Shown here piece after piece: positions 50,786 to 59,733 of a stretch of DNA of 64,000 nucleotides. The DNA is from Bacillus sp. AFS006103 (GTDB lineage Bacteria; Bacillota; Bacilli; Bacillales; Cytobacillaceae): NCBI GenBank assembly GCA_002559145.1, contig NTXX01000016.1, positions 124,001 to 188,000 of the forward strand. Reading direction: 5' to 3'. A program made the position numbers and the translations under genes. The notes under the pieces were generated by a model. That model was not told the origin of the DNA. It made no database searches and worked only from the letters and a program-made list of their open reading frames with translations. Every line of letters begins with the position of its first letter. Position 1 is the first letter of the stretch.

Positions 50786-52186
50786 CTAGTCACCTATTTT
50801 TTTTATTTTATATTGTAGTGTTTGCCTAGGAATCTCTAAGAGCTTCGCTGCTTGGTTAATGTTCCCTTCTGATAAATCAAGGGCATTGTTAATTAGCCTT
50901 TTCTCAAATTCTTCGATATTTTTTCTTAACGATAAACTCTCTTTTGGATCACTATTACTTATGGCTGGTAATATAACTGGAAGACGTCGTAAAATGCTTG
51001 GTAAATCTTCATACAGCAGTTGCTCTCTTTCACAAACATTCATCATATATTCAATCGTATGTTTAAGTTCCCTTACATTACCCGGCCATTGATAATTGAT
51101 AAGAAAAAGCTCAAGCTTCTTCTCATATCTGCTAATATTTTTAAACAGTTTTTGATTAAAATTCTTCATAAAATGATCTGTTAAAAAAAGAATATCTTCT
51201 TTTCGGTCTCTTAAGGGGATGAGTGAAAAGGTAAATACATTTAAACGATAGTAAAGGTCTGCACGAAGCGTTTGCTCTTGAAGAGCCTTGTTTGGCATGA
51301 CATTCATTGCCGCAATGATGCGCACATTCACAGAAATACTTTGCGAACTTCCGACCCTCCTCACCATTCCATCCTCCAATACCCGCAACAGCTTCGCTTG
51401 TAATTCAATTGGCATTGTATGTAATTCATCAAGGAATAGAGTACCGCCATCTGCCAATTCAAATAATCCTTTGCGGTCCACTGCCCCTGTATAGCTGCCT
51501 TTGGCCGTGCCAAACAGGATACTTTCTAACAGTGTTTCAGGGATGGCAGCACAATTTTGTGCAATAAACGGTTCAGATGAGCGGTGGGATTCATGATGAA
51601 CTCCCTGAACAAATAGTTCTTTCCCTGTCCCAGACTCGCCGTATACGAGAATAGGGGAATCCGATTTTGCCAGCTTCTTAGCTTCGTCTTTCATGCTTTG
51701 AAAGGCTTTACTCCTCGTAAGCAAATCATTTAACGTATAGTTAACTTGCTTCAACGCCTTCTTTTTACTGCTTTTATTCAAACCCTTTTGCAGATCTAAT
51801 AGTCGTTCTGCCAGCAGTTTCATCCGGGAGTAATCTTTGGCAATTTCAACAGCACCAATGATTTCTTCCCCTAGAAAGATTGGCAGGGTTGTGTTTATTG
51901 TATCAATTCTTGTCCCATGCAAATTCATGTAAACCTGTGTTTGATTGTAAATGGGCTTTCCTGTTTTGATTACTTTCAGCAAGGTACTTGAGTTTTCCGT
52001 TAGGGAGGGAAATGCGTCAATTAAATACTTTCCCTGCACTTCCTTTACATCCATCCCATCGTGCTTTGCTGCTACTTCATTATAAAAAATTGTTTTTCCT
52101 GCCGTGTTAACTACATGTATTCCTTCATCAATGCCTTTTAGAATAGCTGTCAGAACTTCTTGCGTTAAGGCGGTTAACTGAACCAT
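50786..52186 (-). CDS. Sigma-54-dependent transcriptional activator (PAS-AAA-Fis)
   Basis: 466 residues. N-terminal PAS-like sensor domain (about 10-120: ILKGIDEGIHVVNTAGKTIFYN), AAA+ domain with Walker A GESGTGKE (about 184-191), sigma-54 contact loop GSYTGA (variant of GAFTGA), Walker B DGGTLFLDELH, and a Fis-type HTH ending (NINQAAKLLEIPRQTLQYKI). RocR/BkdR class. It is immediately upstream of kamA and its -24/-12 promoter, so it probably activates kamA-yokU; the signal may be lysine or a product. Confidence 0.93.
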   Translation of the reverse strand: MVQLTALTQEVLTAILKGIDEGIHVVNTAGKTIFYNEVAAKHDGMDVKEVQGKYLIDAFPSLTENSSTLLKVIKTGKPIYNQTQVYMNLHGTRIDTINTTLPIFLGEEIIGAVEIAKDYSRMKLLAERLLDLQKGLNKSSKKKALKQVNYTLNDLLTRSKAFQSMKDEAKKLAKSDSPILVYGESGTGKELFVQGVHHESHRSSEPFIAQNCAAIPETLLESILFGTAKGSYTGAVDRKGLFELADGGTLFLDELHTMPIELQAKLLRVLEDGMVRRVGSSQSISVNVRIIAAMNVMPNKALQEQTLRADLYYRLNVFTFSLIPLRDRKEDILFLTDHFMKNFNQKLFKNISRYEKKLELFLINYQWPGNVRELKHTIEYMMNVCEREQLLYEDLPSILRRLPVILPAISNSDPKESLSLRKNIEEFEKRLINNALDLSEGNINQAAKLLEIPRQTLQYKIKKIGD

Positions 52187-52251
52187 TTCTTCACCTGCCC
52201 TTCATTGACATCTTTCAAGGTGCCGAAAAACTGGCACGGTAAGCCGGAATT

Positions 52252-53106
52252 TTAGCAGCTTGCCAGATTCTTTACCCACATATTCATATTTTCAAGCTTG
52301 TCATAAATGTAGCAATTGTTCATCAGTCTGCCCCGATACGAATAGCCCAGTTGAAATAAGACAGCATTCATCCCAAAGGATAACGACCTGGCAATGGAAT
52401 AGGCACAAAAGATGCCCTTGCTTTTCAACTCAACTTCAAGTTCCTGAAGAATTATTTTCATTAACCCATATTTCCGATGTTCCGTTAATGTCGCACAATC
52501 CGTCAATTCTGCATTTTTATATAAAGAATGAACTTCGGCTGAAGCAGCACTAACAATTTTTCCTTGATGGAAAAAAGCGTAATAAACGGTCCCATCCTTG
52601 ATTGTCTTTTTTATATACTCTGTATCATGCAAAGGGGTTGGATAAATTTGAAACACTTGCCGGTACAGTGCCCCAAGTTCCACAGCACAATTTTCGTCAA
52701 CCTTTTTTAATACATATTCCTTGGGTGGATAAGCCTTCTGAATCGACGTATCTAATTGGTAGATACTATGGATCATTCCGTCTTCGGTCACCCAATGATC
52801 ATTTTGCTTACGTTCTGCCGTGTAATACTTTGAAAAAAAGTGAGCATCTGAACCCAGAAAATAGCGGTCGACTACTGCTTCCGGCTGAAAGCCCCTTTCT
52901 AAGAAATCAAGAAAATCTTCACTACGGACCTTAACAATTAACTTTTCAGCCTTGTGTTTTGCCGCGAACTCTTCAGCTCGCTCCATAAGCAATTTTGTAT
53001 TCCCACGATAATCATCTACACGAATACGTTTATTAAATGGATCAAGATATATTTCGAGAAAATAGTTGCTTTCTTCTTCAACAATTATGGATGCGGTTTG
53101 GTTCAT
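52252..53106 (-). CDS. yodP: Beta-lysine N-acetyltransferase
   Basis: 284 residues. C-terminal GNAT domain (about 130-270) with YAFFHQGKIVSAASAEVHSLYKNAELTDCATLTEHRKYGLMKIIL, the acetyl-CoA loop; matches YodP/AblB, which acetylates the epsilon amino group of beta-lysine. The N-terminal half is a divergent domain. It is followed by the activator gene (65 nt gap). A terminator-like hairpin lies 46 nt upstream, so it likely has its own promoter or gets little readthrough from yodQ. Confidence 0.9.
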   Translation of the reverse strand: MNQTASIIVEEESNYFLEIYLDPFNKRIRVDDYRGNTKLLMERAEEFAAKHKAEKLIVKVRSEDFLDFLERGFQPEAVVDRYFLGSDAHFFSKYYTAERKQNDHWVTEDGMIHSIYQLDTSIQKAYPPKEYVLKKVDENCAVELGALYRQVFQIYPTPLHDTEYIKKTIKDGTVYYAFFHQGKIVSAASAEVHSLYKNAELTDCATLTEHRKYGLMKIILQELEVELKSKGIFCAYSIARSLSFGMNAVLFQLGYSYRGRLMNNCYIYDKLENMNMWVKNLASC

Positions 53107-53152
53107 TCAATTCACCCCAACGAAAATGGATAATTGCTAGCATTCTCCTATA

Positions 53153-53183
53153 AAAATGTCTGGCCTAGATTAGCCAGACATTT
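53153..53183 (-). terminator. Terminator after yodQ
   Basis: AAATGTCTGGC / GCCAGACATTT perfect stem with TTTTTAT on the minus strand, dividing yodTSRQ from yodP. Confidence 0.82.
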
Positions 53184-53256
53184 CCATTTCACCAACCTAA
53201 CACCTTATAATATAATTATAACAATCTTTTGATAATTAATCGAAAAATTCCAATAT

Positions 53257-54525
53257 TTATTCTACTACCTCACACCATTTTAATAAGGTTAGTGCAATGA
53301 TTTCACTTGCAATAAACATATCTTCAAGGACTATATGCTCATTGGCATCATGTGCGGTTTCGGTAATCCCGGGTCCGAAAATAACAACGGGTGTATTACC
53401 AATCGTAGAAAGGATACCGCCGTCTGTTCCCCAAGGGCTTGCCTCAATGATAGGACGATCACTCTTTACTTCTATAAAACTCTTCGTTAATTCATTCATT
53501 AAAGGATGGTCATTTTCAAGACTGCCTGGCAGCCATTTGCCGCCAAACCATTCTAATTTAAGCGGATTTTCCTTAAGCCAAACATCTTGTTCACCAATTT
53601 CACTTAAACACTTTTCCATCTCCAGCTGTGCTGATTGAATCGTTTCGTCCGGAGAAACTCCCATTCTCCCTTCAATAATGGCGGTGTCAGGCACCGAAGA
53701 AGGCCATTCGCCGCTCGTAAGCTTTCCAATATTAATTGGTATAGGGATGGGGATTTTGTCAAAGAGAGGATCTGTAATTCTGGCATTTCTATCTCTCTCT
53801 AATTGTTGTAAATTTTGAATGACTATTAGGGCTTTTTCAATGGCGCTTACACCTTTGTACCTTGTTCCACCGTGTGCCGCCTTGCCTTTTACTATAATTC
53901 TGAACCACATTGACCCCTGCTGCTTTGGGAATATTTTCAGATTGGTTGGTTCTGGAATAATAGCCCCGTCTGCATGGTAACCTCTTAGGACGGCTGCAAG
54001 GGTGCCAGCCCCGCCGCTTTCTTCTTCTATCACACTTTGAAAAATCACATCCCCTTTCAGTTGAATACCATTGGCTATTAATGACTCAATCGCCATTAGA
54101 AGCGCTGCGTTCCCACCCTTCATATCGGTGGCTCCTCTTCCATAAAGCTTGCCGCATTCTATGGTCCCACTAAATGGGTCATGTTTCCAGCTTAGTTCAT
54201 CCCCAACTGGGACCACATCGATATGACCATTTAAAATCATCGATTTGCCTCCTCCTGTACCCTTTAAAATGGCTACAAGGTTAGGATTCCCGCCGAAGCT
54301 TTGACGATCACAACAATAGGCAGGATGGGATTTTAATTCGTCACCACCGATTTCCCAAATATCGAGAGTTAGGCCTAACTGCCGACATTTTTCAATAATT
54401 ATTGCTTGTGTACTGCTTTCGTTTCCCCGTGTACTATTTTCCCGGACAAGTATTTGTAACAATCTTGCCCCCCGCGCTCGATTCTCCTTTATCCATCGTT
54501 TTATGCGCATTTCATAAGTGTCCAA
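53257..54525 (-). CDS. yodQ: M20-family metallopeptidase/deacylase
   Basis: 422 residues. Zinc ligands as in ArgE/DapE: NGHIDVVPVGD, YGRGATDMKGGNAALL, EEESGGAGT and a C-terminal TAHDANEH. It hydrolyses an amide, here probably the acetyl group on a beta-lysine-derived intermediate (inference from cluster). Start TTG 54525 taken: AAGGAG 8 nt upstream; GTG 54534 overlaps that site. Cotranscribed after yodR (30 nt). Confidence 0.88.
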   Translation of the reverse strand: MDTYEMRIKRWIKENRARGARLLQILVRENSTRGNESSTQAIIIEKCRQLGLTLDIWEIGGDELKSHPAYCCDRQSFGGNPNLVAILKGTGGGKSMILNGHIDVVPVGDELSWKHDPFSGTIECGKLYGRGATDMKGGNAALLMAIESLIANGIQLKGDVIFQSVIEEESGGAGTLAAVLRGYHADGAIIPEPTNLKIFPKQQGSMWFRIIVKGKAAHGGTRYKGVSAIEKALIVIQNLQQLERDRNARITDPLFDKIPIPIPINIGKLTSGEWPSSVPDTAIIEGRMGVSPDETIQSAQLEMEKCLSEIGEQDVWLKENPLKLEWFGGKWLPGSLENDHPLMNELTKSFIEVKSDRPIIEASPWGTDGGILSTIGNTPVVIFGPGITETAHDANEHIVLEDMFIASEIIALTLLKWCEVVE

Positions 54526-54555
54526 ACGATTCACTCCTTTTAAAAATGATTCAGC

Positions 54556-55221
54556 TTAGTACGGAATCATCCGAACAGTTTCCCTTATTTTGAATTCACA
54601 CCCAGTTTTGCTAACAACATTTTTTAAACTATAAGGGGCAAACAATTCGGTTAATAGTAACCCTTCTTCGTTAACCGTGAAAACAGCTAAATCGGTGATA
54701 ATTATATCGACACAGGCTGCTGAAGTTAATGGTAATGTACATGATTTGACAATTTTGGGCTTCCCTTGTTTATCGCAATGATTCATGACAACAATGACTT
54801 TTTTAGCTTTTTGAGCGAGTTCCATCGCTCCGCCCATACCCGGAACCTTTTTTCCAGGGACGATCCAGTTAGCAAGATCGCCATTTTTACTTACCTGCAG
54901 TGACCCTAAAATCGTAATATCCACTCTGCCTCGGCGAATCATTCCAAACGAAATCGCACTATCACAGTAAGATCCACCCTTGTTCAGGGTAACCGGAAAT
55001 CCTCCGGCATTACATAAATTTTCATCTTCTTCTCCTATACTTGGGCTTGGTCCCATGCCAGTAATGCCGTTCTCCGCATGAAACATTACCATCGTCTCTG
55101 CTGGCAAATGATTGGGAACGAGCGAAGGGATTCCAATCCCCAGGTTGACTACCATTCCCGTTTGAATTTCCTCTGCCGCCCTTTTAGCCATTTGATTCCG
55201 AATGTCTACTGCCATGCCCAT
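54556..55221 (-). CDS. yodR: CoA-transferase beta subunit
   Basis: 221 residues. Class I CoA transferase B-type: the GMVVNLGIGIPSLV and HAENGITGMGPSP segments with the catalytic Glu in the family's ENG motif, and GGGAMELA-like GMGGAMELAQKAKKVIV. It overlaps the alpha subunit gene by 16 nt, so the pair is coupled. Substrate is probably the keto-acid made by YodT (inference). Confidence 0.92.
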   Translation of the reverse strand: MGMAVDIRNQMAKRAAEEIQTGMVVNLGIGIPSLVPNHLPAETMVMFHAENGITGMGPSPSIGEEDENLCNAGGFPVTLNKGGSYCDSAISFGMIRRGRVDITILGSLQVSKNGDLANWIVPGKKVPGMGGAMELAQKAKKVIVVMNHCDKQGKPKIVKSCTLPLTSAACVDIIITDLAVFTVNEEGLLLTELFAPYSLKNVVSKTGCEFKIRETVRMIPY

Positions 55222-55898
55222 TTCCAGTTCACCCCCTTAGATGGAATGATATAATCCACGAACACTCCTTGCGTTATAATTGAATCCGGGGCTAGACTGC
55301 CAAGCGGAACAATTTCCTCAACTTCCGCAATTGTGATATCCCCTGCCATCGCAACCAGCGGATTTGTATTACGGGCACTTTTGTCATAAATTAAATTCCC
55401 ATACGCATCGGCTTTTTTCGCATACACTATCGACACTTCAGCCGTTAATGCCGTTTCAACAAGATACTTCTTATCTGCTAGAGAATAATAGGGTTTATCT
55501 TTCAGCACCAGTTCATTGTCCATGCCGATATCTGACAAAATGGCTGGCAGGCCGACACCGCCCGCACGGATTCTTTCAGCTAATATACCCTGCGGAGAAA
55601 ACTCAACCTCCAGTTTTCCTTCATGCATGAACTGCCCTGCGAAAGGGTTGGAGCCGATGTGAGAAGCAATCACTTTCACTGCCCTTTGCTGACTCACTAA
55701 TTTCCCAATGCCAATATGCGGGAATCCTGTGTCGTTTCCAATTAAAGTGAGATCACGTACCCCTTTTTCAAGAATGCCATCAATTAATGCCGGCGGTGAA
55801 CCGACCCCGCCAAAACCGCCAAACATCAATGTCATCCCGTCATGAAAAAATTCCATAACCGCTGCTAAGGTGGTAATTTTGCCGAATGGATTTTCCAT
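55206..55898 (-). CDS. yodS: CoA-transferase alpha subunit
   Basis: 230 residues. Alpha subunit signature GGFGGVGSPPALIDGIL at about 28-44 and the GGVGLPA loop, both typical of SCOT-like AtoD/ScoA proteins. It pairs with YodR. The gene lies 5 nt after yodT, with AAGGGGTGAGG ribosome site. Confidence 0.93.
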   Translation of the reverse strand: MENPFGKITTLAAVMEFFHDGMTLMFGGFGGVGSPPALIDGILEKGVRDLTLIGNDTGFPHIGIGKLVSQQRAVKVIASHIGSNPFAGQFMHEGKLEVEFSPQGILAERIRAGGVGLPAILSDIGMDNELVLKDKPYYSLADKKYLVETALTAEVSIVYAKKADAYGNLIYDKSARNTNPLVAMAGDITIAEVEEIVPLGSLAPDSIITQGVFVDYIIPSKGVNWKWAWQ

Positions 55899-55903
55899 TT
55901 ACC

Positions 55904-57250
55904 TCACCCCTTCCCTTGATTCAGTTGATTTGAAAAATCATTAAATGTCTCTTTTAGGAAATGAACTAGTTCCTCCATTTCTTTTTTATTGATAGTTAGT
56001 GGAGGAGAAATAATAATTGAGTCGCCGTTTATTCCATCAATCCCTGCACCAGCCGGGTACACAAGCAGCCCTTTTTCCTTCGCAAGTGCTACAATTCTTT
56101 GGGTAATCAGCGCCTTTCTAGGAAATGGGGTTTTTGAAACAGCATCTTGAACAAATTCTATTCCAAGTAACAGCCCCTTGCCGCGGACATCACCAATAAA
56201 CGTAAAGAGAGATTTTAATTTTTCAAGCTGTGTTCGTAAATAGGCGCCTTTCCCTTCTACCTCTTGAATAATATTGTTTTGTTCAACATACTCGAGAACG
56301 GCTAAGGCCGTCGCACAGGCTTGGGGATTGGCACTCAAGGTATGTCCGCTCATAACCACCTTCGTTCCTGCCAAGATCGGCTCGATGACTTTTTCCGTTG
56401 CAATTGCAGCTGCAATCGGCGCATAACCTGCACCCATTCCTTTTCCTAAGGCAACAAGATCAGGACTGATTCCCCACTGTTCACAAGCAAGCATTGTGCC
56501 CGTCCGGCCACAGCCAGTCATGACTTCATCAGCAATAAAAAGGATGTCATTTTCCTCACATATTTTCTTAATAACCTTGTAGTAATCTTTTGGAGGGGCT
56601 ATTGCTCCGCCAGCAGCGCCAATGACTGGTTCAGCGATAAAAGCAGCGATTTGCTCCGCTCCAATCCGCTTAATCGCTGTTTCTAACTCATGGGCACATA
56701 AATAGCCACAGTTAGCTTCCTTGAGGTTATACGGGCAACGGTAGCAATACGGTGGGTTAATGACTGGGAAATCCTCTAAAAGTGGTACAAATCTTGCTCT
56801 CCTGCCCGTATGACCTGACATCGAAAGCGCTCCAAGGGTAATTCCGTGGTAGCTTACCCATCTTGATAACACCTTGGTTTTGGTTTGAACACCCTTTTCC
56901 TGCCAATATTGAATCGCCATTTTCATGGCTGTTTCCGTTGCTTCAGAACCACTGTTAACGAAAAAACACCAATTGAGATCTCCGGGTAGCATAGTAGCCA
57001 TTTTTTTAGCTAAACTTTCCGCGGCATCACTCGTAAATTGTGAGCGATACACAAATGAAACCTTTTTGGCTTGTTCATTCATTGCTTCAATGACCTCAGT
57101 TACACCATGACCAATATTGGCAGTTACGGCACCGGAAGCCCCATCTAAATACTTTTTTCCATCCATATCAAACAAATAAATTCCTTTGCCATAATCAATG
57201 ACAGGGTAGATGTCATCGAGCATTGGTTTTATTAGAAAAGAATGATCCAT
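55904..57250 (-). CDS. yodT: Class III aminotransferase of the beta-lysine cluster
   Basis: 448 residues, PLP-dependent fold type I. FVNSGSEATETAMKMAIQYW (cofactor site), SYHGITLGALSMSG, IADEVMTGCGRTG and the Schiff-base Lys in VALGKGMGAGYAP. A CxxC-like CYRCPYNLKEANCGYLC insertion lies near 170-187. It likely deaminates (acetyl-)beta-lysine, by analogy to the B. subtilis yodT cluster. First gene of yodTSRQ. Confidence 0.9.
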   Translation of the reverse strand: MDHSFLIKPMLDDIYPVIDYGKGIYLFDMDGKKYLDGASGAVTANIGHGVTEVIEAMNEQAKKVSFVYRSQFTSDAAESLAKKMATMLPGDLNWCFFVNSGSEATETAMKMAIQYWQEKGVQTKTKVLSRWVSYHGITLGALSMSGHTGRRARFVPLLEDFPVINPPYCYRCPYNLKEANCGYLCAHELETAIKRIGAEQIAAFIAEPVIGAAGGAIAPPKDYYKVIKKICEENDILFIADEVMTGCGRTGTMLACEQWGISPDLVALGKGMGAGYAPIAAAIATEKVIEPILAGTKVVMSGHTLSANPQACATALAVLEYVEQNNIIQEVEGKGAYLRTQLEKLKSLFTFIGDVRGKGLLLGIEFVQDAVSKTPFPRKALITQRIVALAKEKGLLVYPAGAGIDGINGDSIIISPPLTINKKEMEELVHFLKETFNDFSNQLNQGKG

Positions 57251-57290
57251 TGGGAATCACTTCCTTATTAAATTAGGCAGGCCTTATAGA

Positions 57291-57299
57291 AATTGTATG
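57291..57299 (-). promoter_or_regulatory. Sigma-E-like -10 element before yodT
   Basis: Minus strand CATACAATT fits the sigma-E -10 consensus CATACANT. No good -35 is seen at 13-15 nt. The start would be near 57284. Confidence 0.4.
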
Positions 57300-57431
57300 A
57301 ATGGTTTATTTGTTTCTTTCATGTTATTTATAAGAAAAAGCGGAAAACAAATCCGTTCCGTTAATGCAGTCTTTTACATTTCCTGATGTTTCATATAAAA
57401 TTACATGTAGAATACAGAAGGAATGAACCCG

Positions 57432-58793
57432 ATGAGCGCGATCAACAAAATAAAGTTAAAAACAAAAGAGCTTTCAACGATCCAATTAATTGTTATTTTT
57501 TATTTATCTGCTTTAGTCATTTCTACGCTTTTATTAAAAATACCGATGGCCCACCGCGAGAATGTTTCACTAAGCTTTATCGATGCATTGTTTACCTCGG
57601 CCAGCGCGATAAGTGTAACTGGTTTAAGTGTCATTTCAATTAAGGATACCTTTAGCAACTTCGGAATATTTCTCTTATGCTTAATTCTGCAATTGGGCGG
57701 GTTAGGGGTTATGTCCTTAAGTACATTCCTGTGGATTATGCTTGGGAAAAAAGTAGGGTTAAAAGAAAGACAATTGATTATGATTGATCAAAATCAATCA
57801 AACTTAGCTGGATTGGTTCAGTTGGCAAAACGAATTCTCATTATTTTTATTTCGTTTGAATTTGTGGGTGGAATTATCTTAGGAATTCGCTTTTTAAATT
57901 ATTTCGAAGGTCCATTTTCTGCTTTTAAACATGGATTTTTTGCATCTATCAGCGCTACGACCAATGCAGGATTCGATCTTACAGATGCATCACTCAGTCC
58001 ATACAGTGCGGACTATTTTGTCCAAACAGTGATAATTTTGTTGATGATTGTTGGTGCCATTGGTTTTCCAGTGATGGTTGAGGTTTTGGAATTCTTATTA
58101 AACCTGAATAAAAGGAAGAGGTTTCATTTTACCCTATATACGAAGTTATCCACGATAACGTTTGTCCTTCTTACCCTAGTCGGTGCTTTATTGATTTACA
58201 TTTTTGACAGCCAAAACTTTTTTTCTGATAAAAATTGGCATGAATCGTTTTTTTACTCTTTATTTAATTCCGTCACCACTAAAAGTGCGGGATTGGCAAC
58301 CATGGATATCAATGATTTTACACCGAGCAACCAACTGTTCCTGTCGATATTAATGTTCATTGGCGGCTCACCGAGCAGTGCGAGTGGAGGGATACGAACT
58401 ACCACGTTTGCCATCGTTATTCTAGCCATCATATTTTATGCACAGGGAAAAAGCTCGATCAAAATCTTTAGACGTGAACTGCTAAGTGAGGATGTACTGA
58501 AATCATTTATTGTCATCATGACCGGCACATTTTTATGTTTATTTTCCATTTTAATTTTATCAATAACCGAAAATGGCACAGTCCTTGAGGTTATTTTCGA
58601 AGTTTCTTCGGCTTTTGGTACCAATGGATTGTCGCTGGGCTTAACCCCAAGACTTACCACCTTTGGACAAATTCTCATCATTATCCTGATGTTTATTGGG
58701 AGGGTGGGTATTGTAACCTGTTTACTGATTTTAAGAGGCAAAGGCAGCAAGGAAAAGTACAACTATCCGAAAGAGAAGGTAACGATTGGGTAA
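57432..58793 (+). CDS. ktrD: K+ uptake membrane subunit, KtrB/KtrD type
   Basis: 453 residues. Four M1-P-M2 repeats of the TrkH/KtrB family; filter-like segments SAISVTGLSV, SATTNAGFDL, SVTTKSAGLA and SAFGTNGLSLG each carry the central Gly. GGSPSSASGGIRTTT is the usual gating loop after the third repeat. No TrkA/KtrA-type partner is next to it, which suits the low-affinity KtrD type. ATG 57432 chosen: AAGGA lies 9 nt upstream; an ATG at 57423 overlaps it. No c-di-AMP (ydaO) riboswitch seen. Confidence 0.9.
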   Translation: MSAINKIKLKTKELSTIQLIVIFYLSALVISTLLLKIPMAHRENVSLSFIDALFTSASAISVTGLSVISIKDTFSNFGIFLLCLILQLGGLGVMSLSTFLWIMLGKKVGLKERQLIMIDQNQSNLAGLVQLAKRILIIFISFEFVGGIILGIRFLNYFEGPFSAFKHGFFASISATTNAGFDLTDASLSPYSADYFVQTVIILLMIVGAIGFPVMVEVLEFLLNLNKRKRFHFTLYTKLSTITFVLLTLVGALLIYIFDSQNFFSDKNWHESFFYSLFNSVTTKSAGLATMDINDFTPSNQLFLSILMFIGGSPSSASGGIRTTTFAIVILAIIFYAQGKSSIKIFRRELLSEDVLKSFIVIMTGTFLCLFSILILSITENGTVLEVIFEVSSAFGTNGLSLGLTPRLTTFGQILIIILMFIGRVGIVTCLLILRGKGSKEKYNYPKEKVTIG

Positions 58794-58805
58794 ATAAAAA
58801 GAAAT

Positions 58806-58829
58806 GGCTGACTCAATTGAGTCAGCCTC
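58806..58829. terminator. Bidirectional terminator
   Basis: GGCTGACTCAATTGAGTCAGCC, a perfect 22-nt palindrome between convergent genes. Confidence 0.75.
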
Positions 58830-58841
58830 TATTTCATCGAT

Positions 58842-58994
58842 TTAATAGCCCCAGCTCGCCCCGATAATGATCAATAAGATAAATAGGACGACAATTAACG
58901 CAAATCCACCGCCGATTCCGCAACCCCCTACTGGATATGCAGGGTAACCGCAACCTCCTACAGGATAACCACAACCACCATGTCCGTAATACAT
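58842..58994 (-). CDS. YjcZ-family small spore-associated peptide
   Basis: 50 residues: Gly/Tyr/Cys-rich repeats at the N-terminus ([23 protein letters not shown]), then a hydrophobic end [18 protein letters not shown] typical of the YjcZ/YczN family. SD GTGAGGAG 7-8 nt before ATG. A sigma-K-like promoter lies 40 nt upstream. Probably made late in the mother cell and placed in coat or membrane; exact role unknown. Confidence 0.88.
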   Translation of the reverse strand: MYYGHGGCGYPVGGCGYPAYPVGGCGIGGGFALIVVLFILLIIIGASWGY

Positions 58995-59031
58995 ACGCTT
59001 CACTCCTCACGAAATTGTTTCTTAACACTGT

Positions 59032-59059
59032 TACTTTATGAAGTAGGTACTTGACCCGT
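59032..59059 (-). promoter_or_regulatory. Sigma-K-like promoter of the YjcZ-type gene
   Basis: Minus strand: AC (59059-59058), 17 nt, CATAAAGTA (59040-59032), fitting mACm-N16/17-CATAnnnTA. Confidence 0.5.
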
Positions 59060-59112
59060 ATGTGCATTCGCCTATATTATGAAATACAATGATAAAAATT
59101 GTAGGTGAAACG

Positions 59113-59703
59113 ATGAAATCTATTTTGAAAAACTTTATTAACGGTATTTTAACAATCGTCCCGATCATTCTCGTGATTTATGTGATTTACAAAACTTTTC
59201 TATTCTTGGACGGGTTACTCGGTAACACACTTAAGCCTTATTTAAAAGATGACTACATTCCCGGGATTGGCTTACTAACTACCATCCTCATGATTACTGT
59301 TTTAGGCTGGTTATCTACGAAATATATCTCGGGAAAAATCATCAGATTGATTGATATTCTCCTAGATAAGATTCCTGTTGTCAAAACGATCTATTCCGTT
59401 ATTAAAGATACGGTTCAATCCTTTCTTGGCGAGAAAAAAGCTTTTTCCAAGGTTGCATTAGTGGTAATTCCAGGAACTGAGATGCACAGTATGGGGTTTA
59501 TTACTTCGGAACAATTAGAGGACTTTTATTCTCCTTTAAAAGACTATGTGGCGGTATATATCCCGCAAACATTCCAAGTAGCCGGATTTACCTTCTTGAT
59601 CCCAAAAGAACAAGTAGAAATTATTAACGTTAAACCTGAGGAAGCGATGAAATTTATCCTCTCCGGAGGGATGACTTCAAGCTCCAAACAGAAGGCAAAA
59701 TAA
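59113..59703 (+). CDS. DUF502 membrane protein
   Basis: 196 residues from ATG 59113 (AGGTGA 4-6 nt upstream). Two membrane segments (GILTIVPIILVIYVIYKTF; IGLLTTILMITVLGWL) followed by a conserved soluble end: IPVVKTIYSVIKDTVQSFLG, VALVVIPGTEMHSMGFITSE, VAVYIPQTFQVAGFTFLIPK. This is the DUF502 pattern. Function unknown. Single gene with its own hairpin. Confidence 0.88.
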   Translation: MKSILKNFINGILTIVPIILVIYVIYKTFLFLDGLLGNTLKPYLKDDYIPGIGLLTTILMITVLGWLSTKYISGKIIRLIDILLDKIPVVKTIYSVIKDTVQSFLGEKKAFSKVALVVIPGTEMHSMGFITSEQLEDFYSPLKDYVAVYIPQTFQVAGFTFLIPKEQVEIINVKPEEAMKFILSGGMTSSSKQKAK

Positions 59704-59733
59704 AAAAGCCCAAAGCGGCTTTTTTATTTTGCC
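59703..59733. terminator. Bidirectional terminator
   Basis: AAAAAAGCC...GGCTTTTTTA hairpin between convergent DUF502 and msrB genes. Confidence 0.75.

Noticed and set aside
57251..57431. c-di-AMP (ydaO) riboswitch before ktrD
   Set aside because: The gap is too short and lacks the conserved segments.
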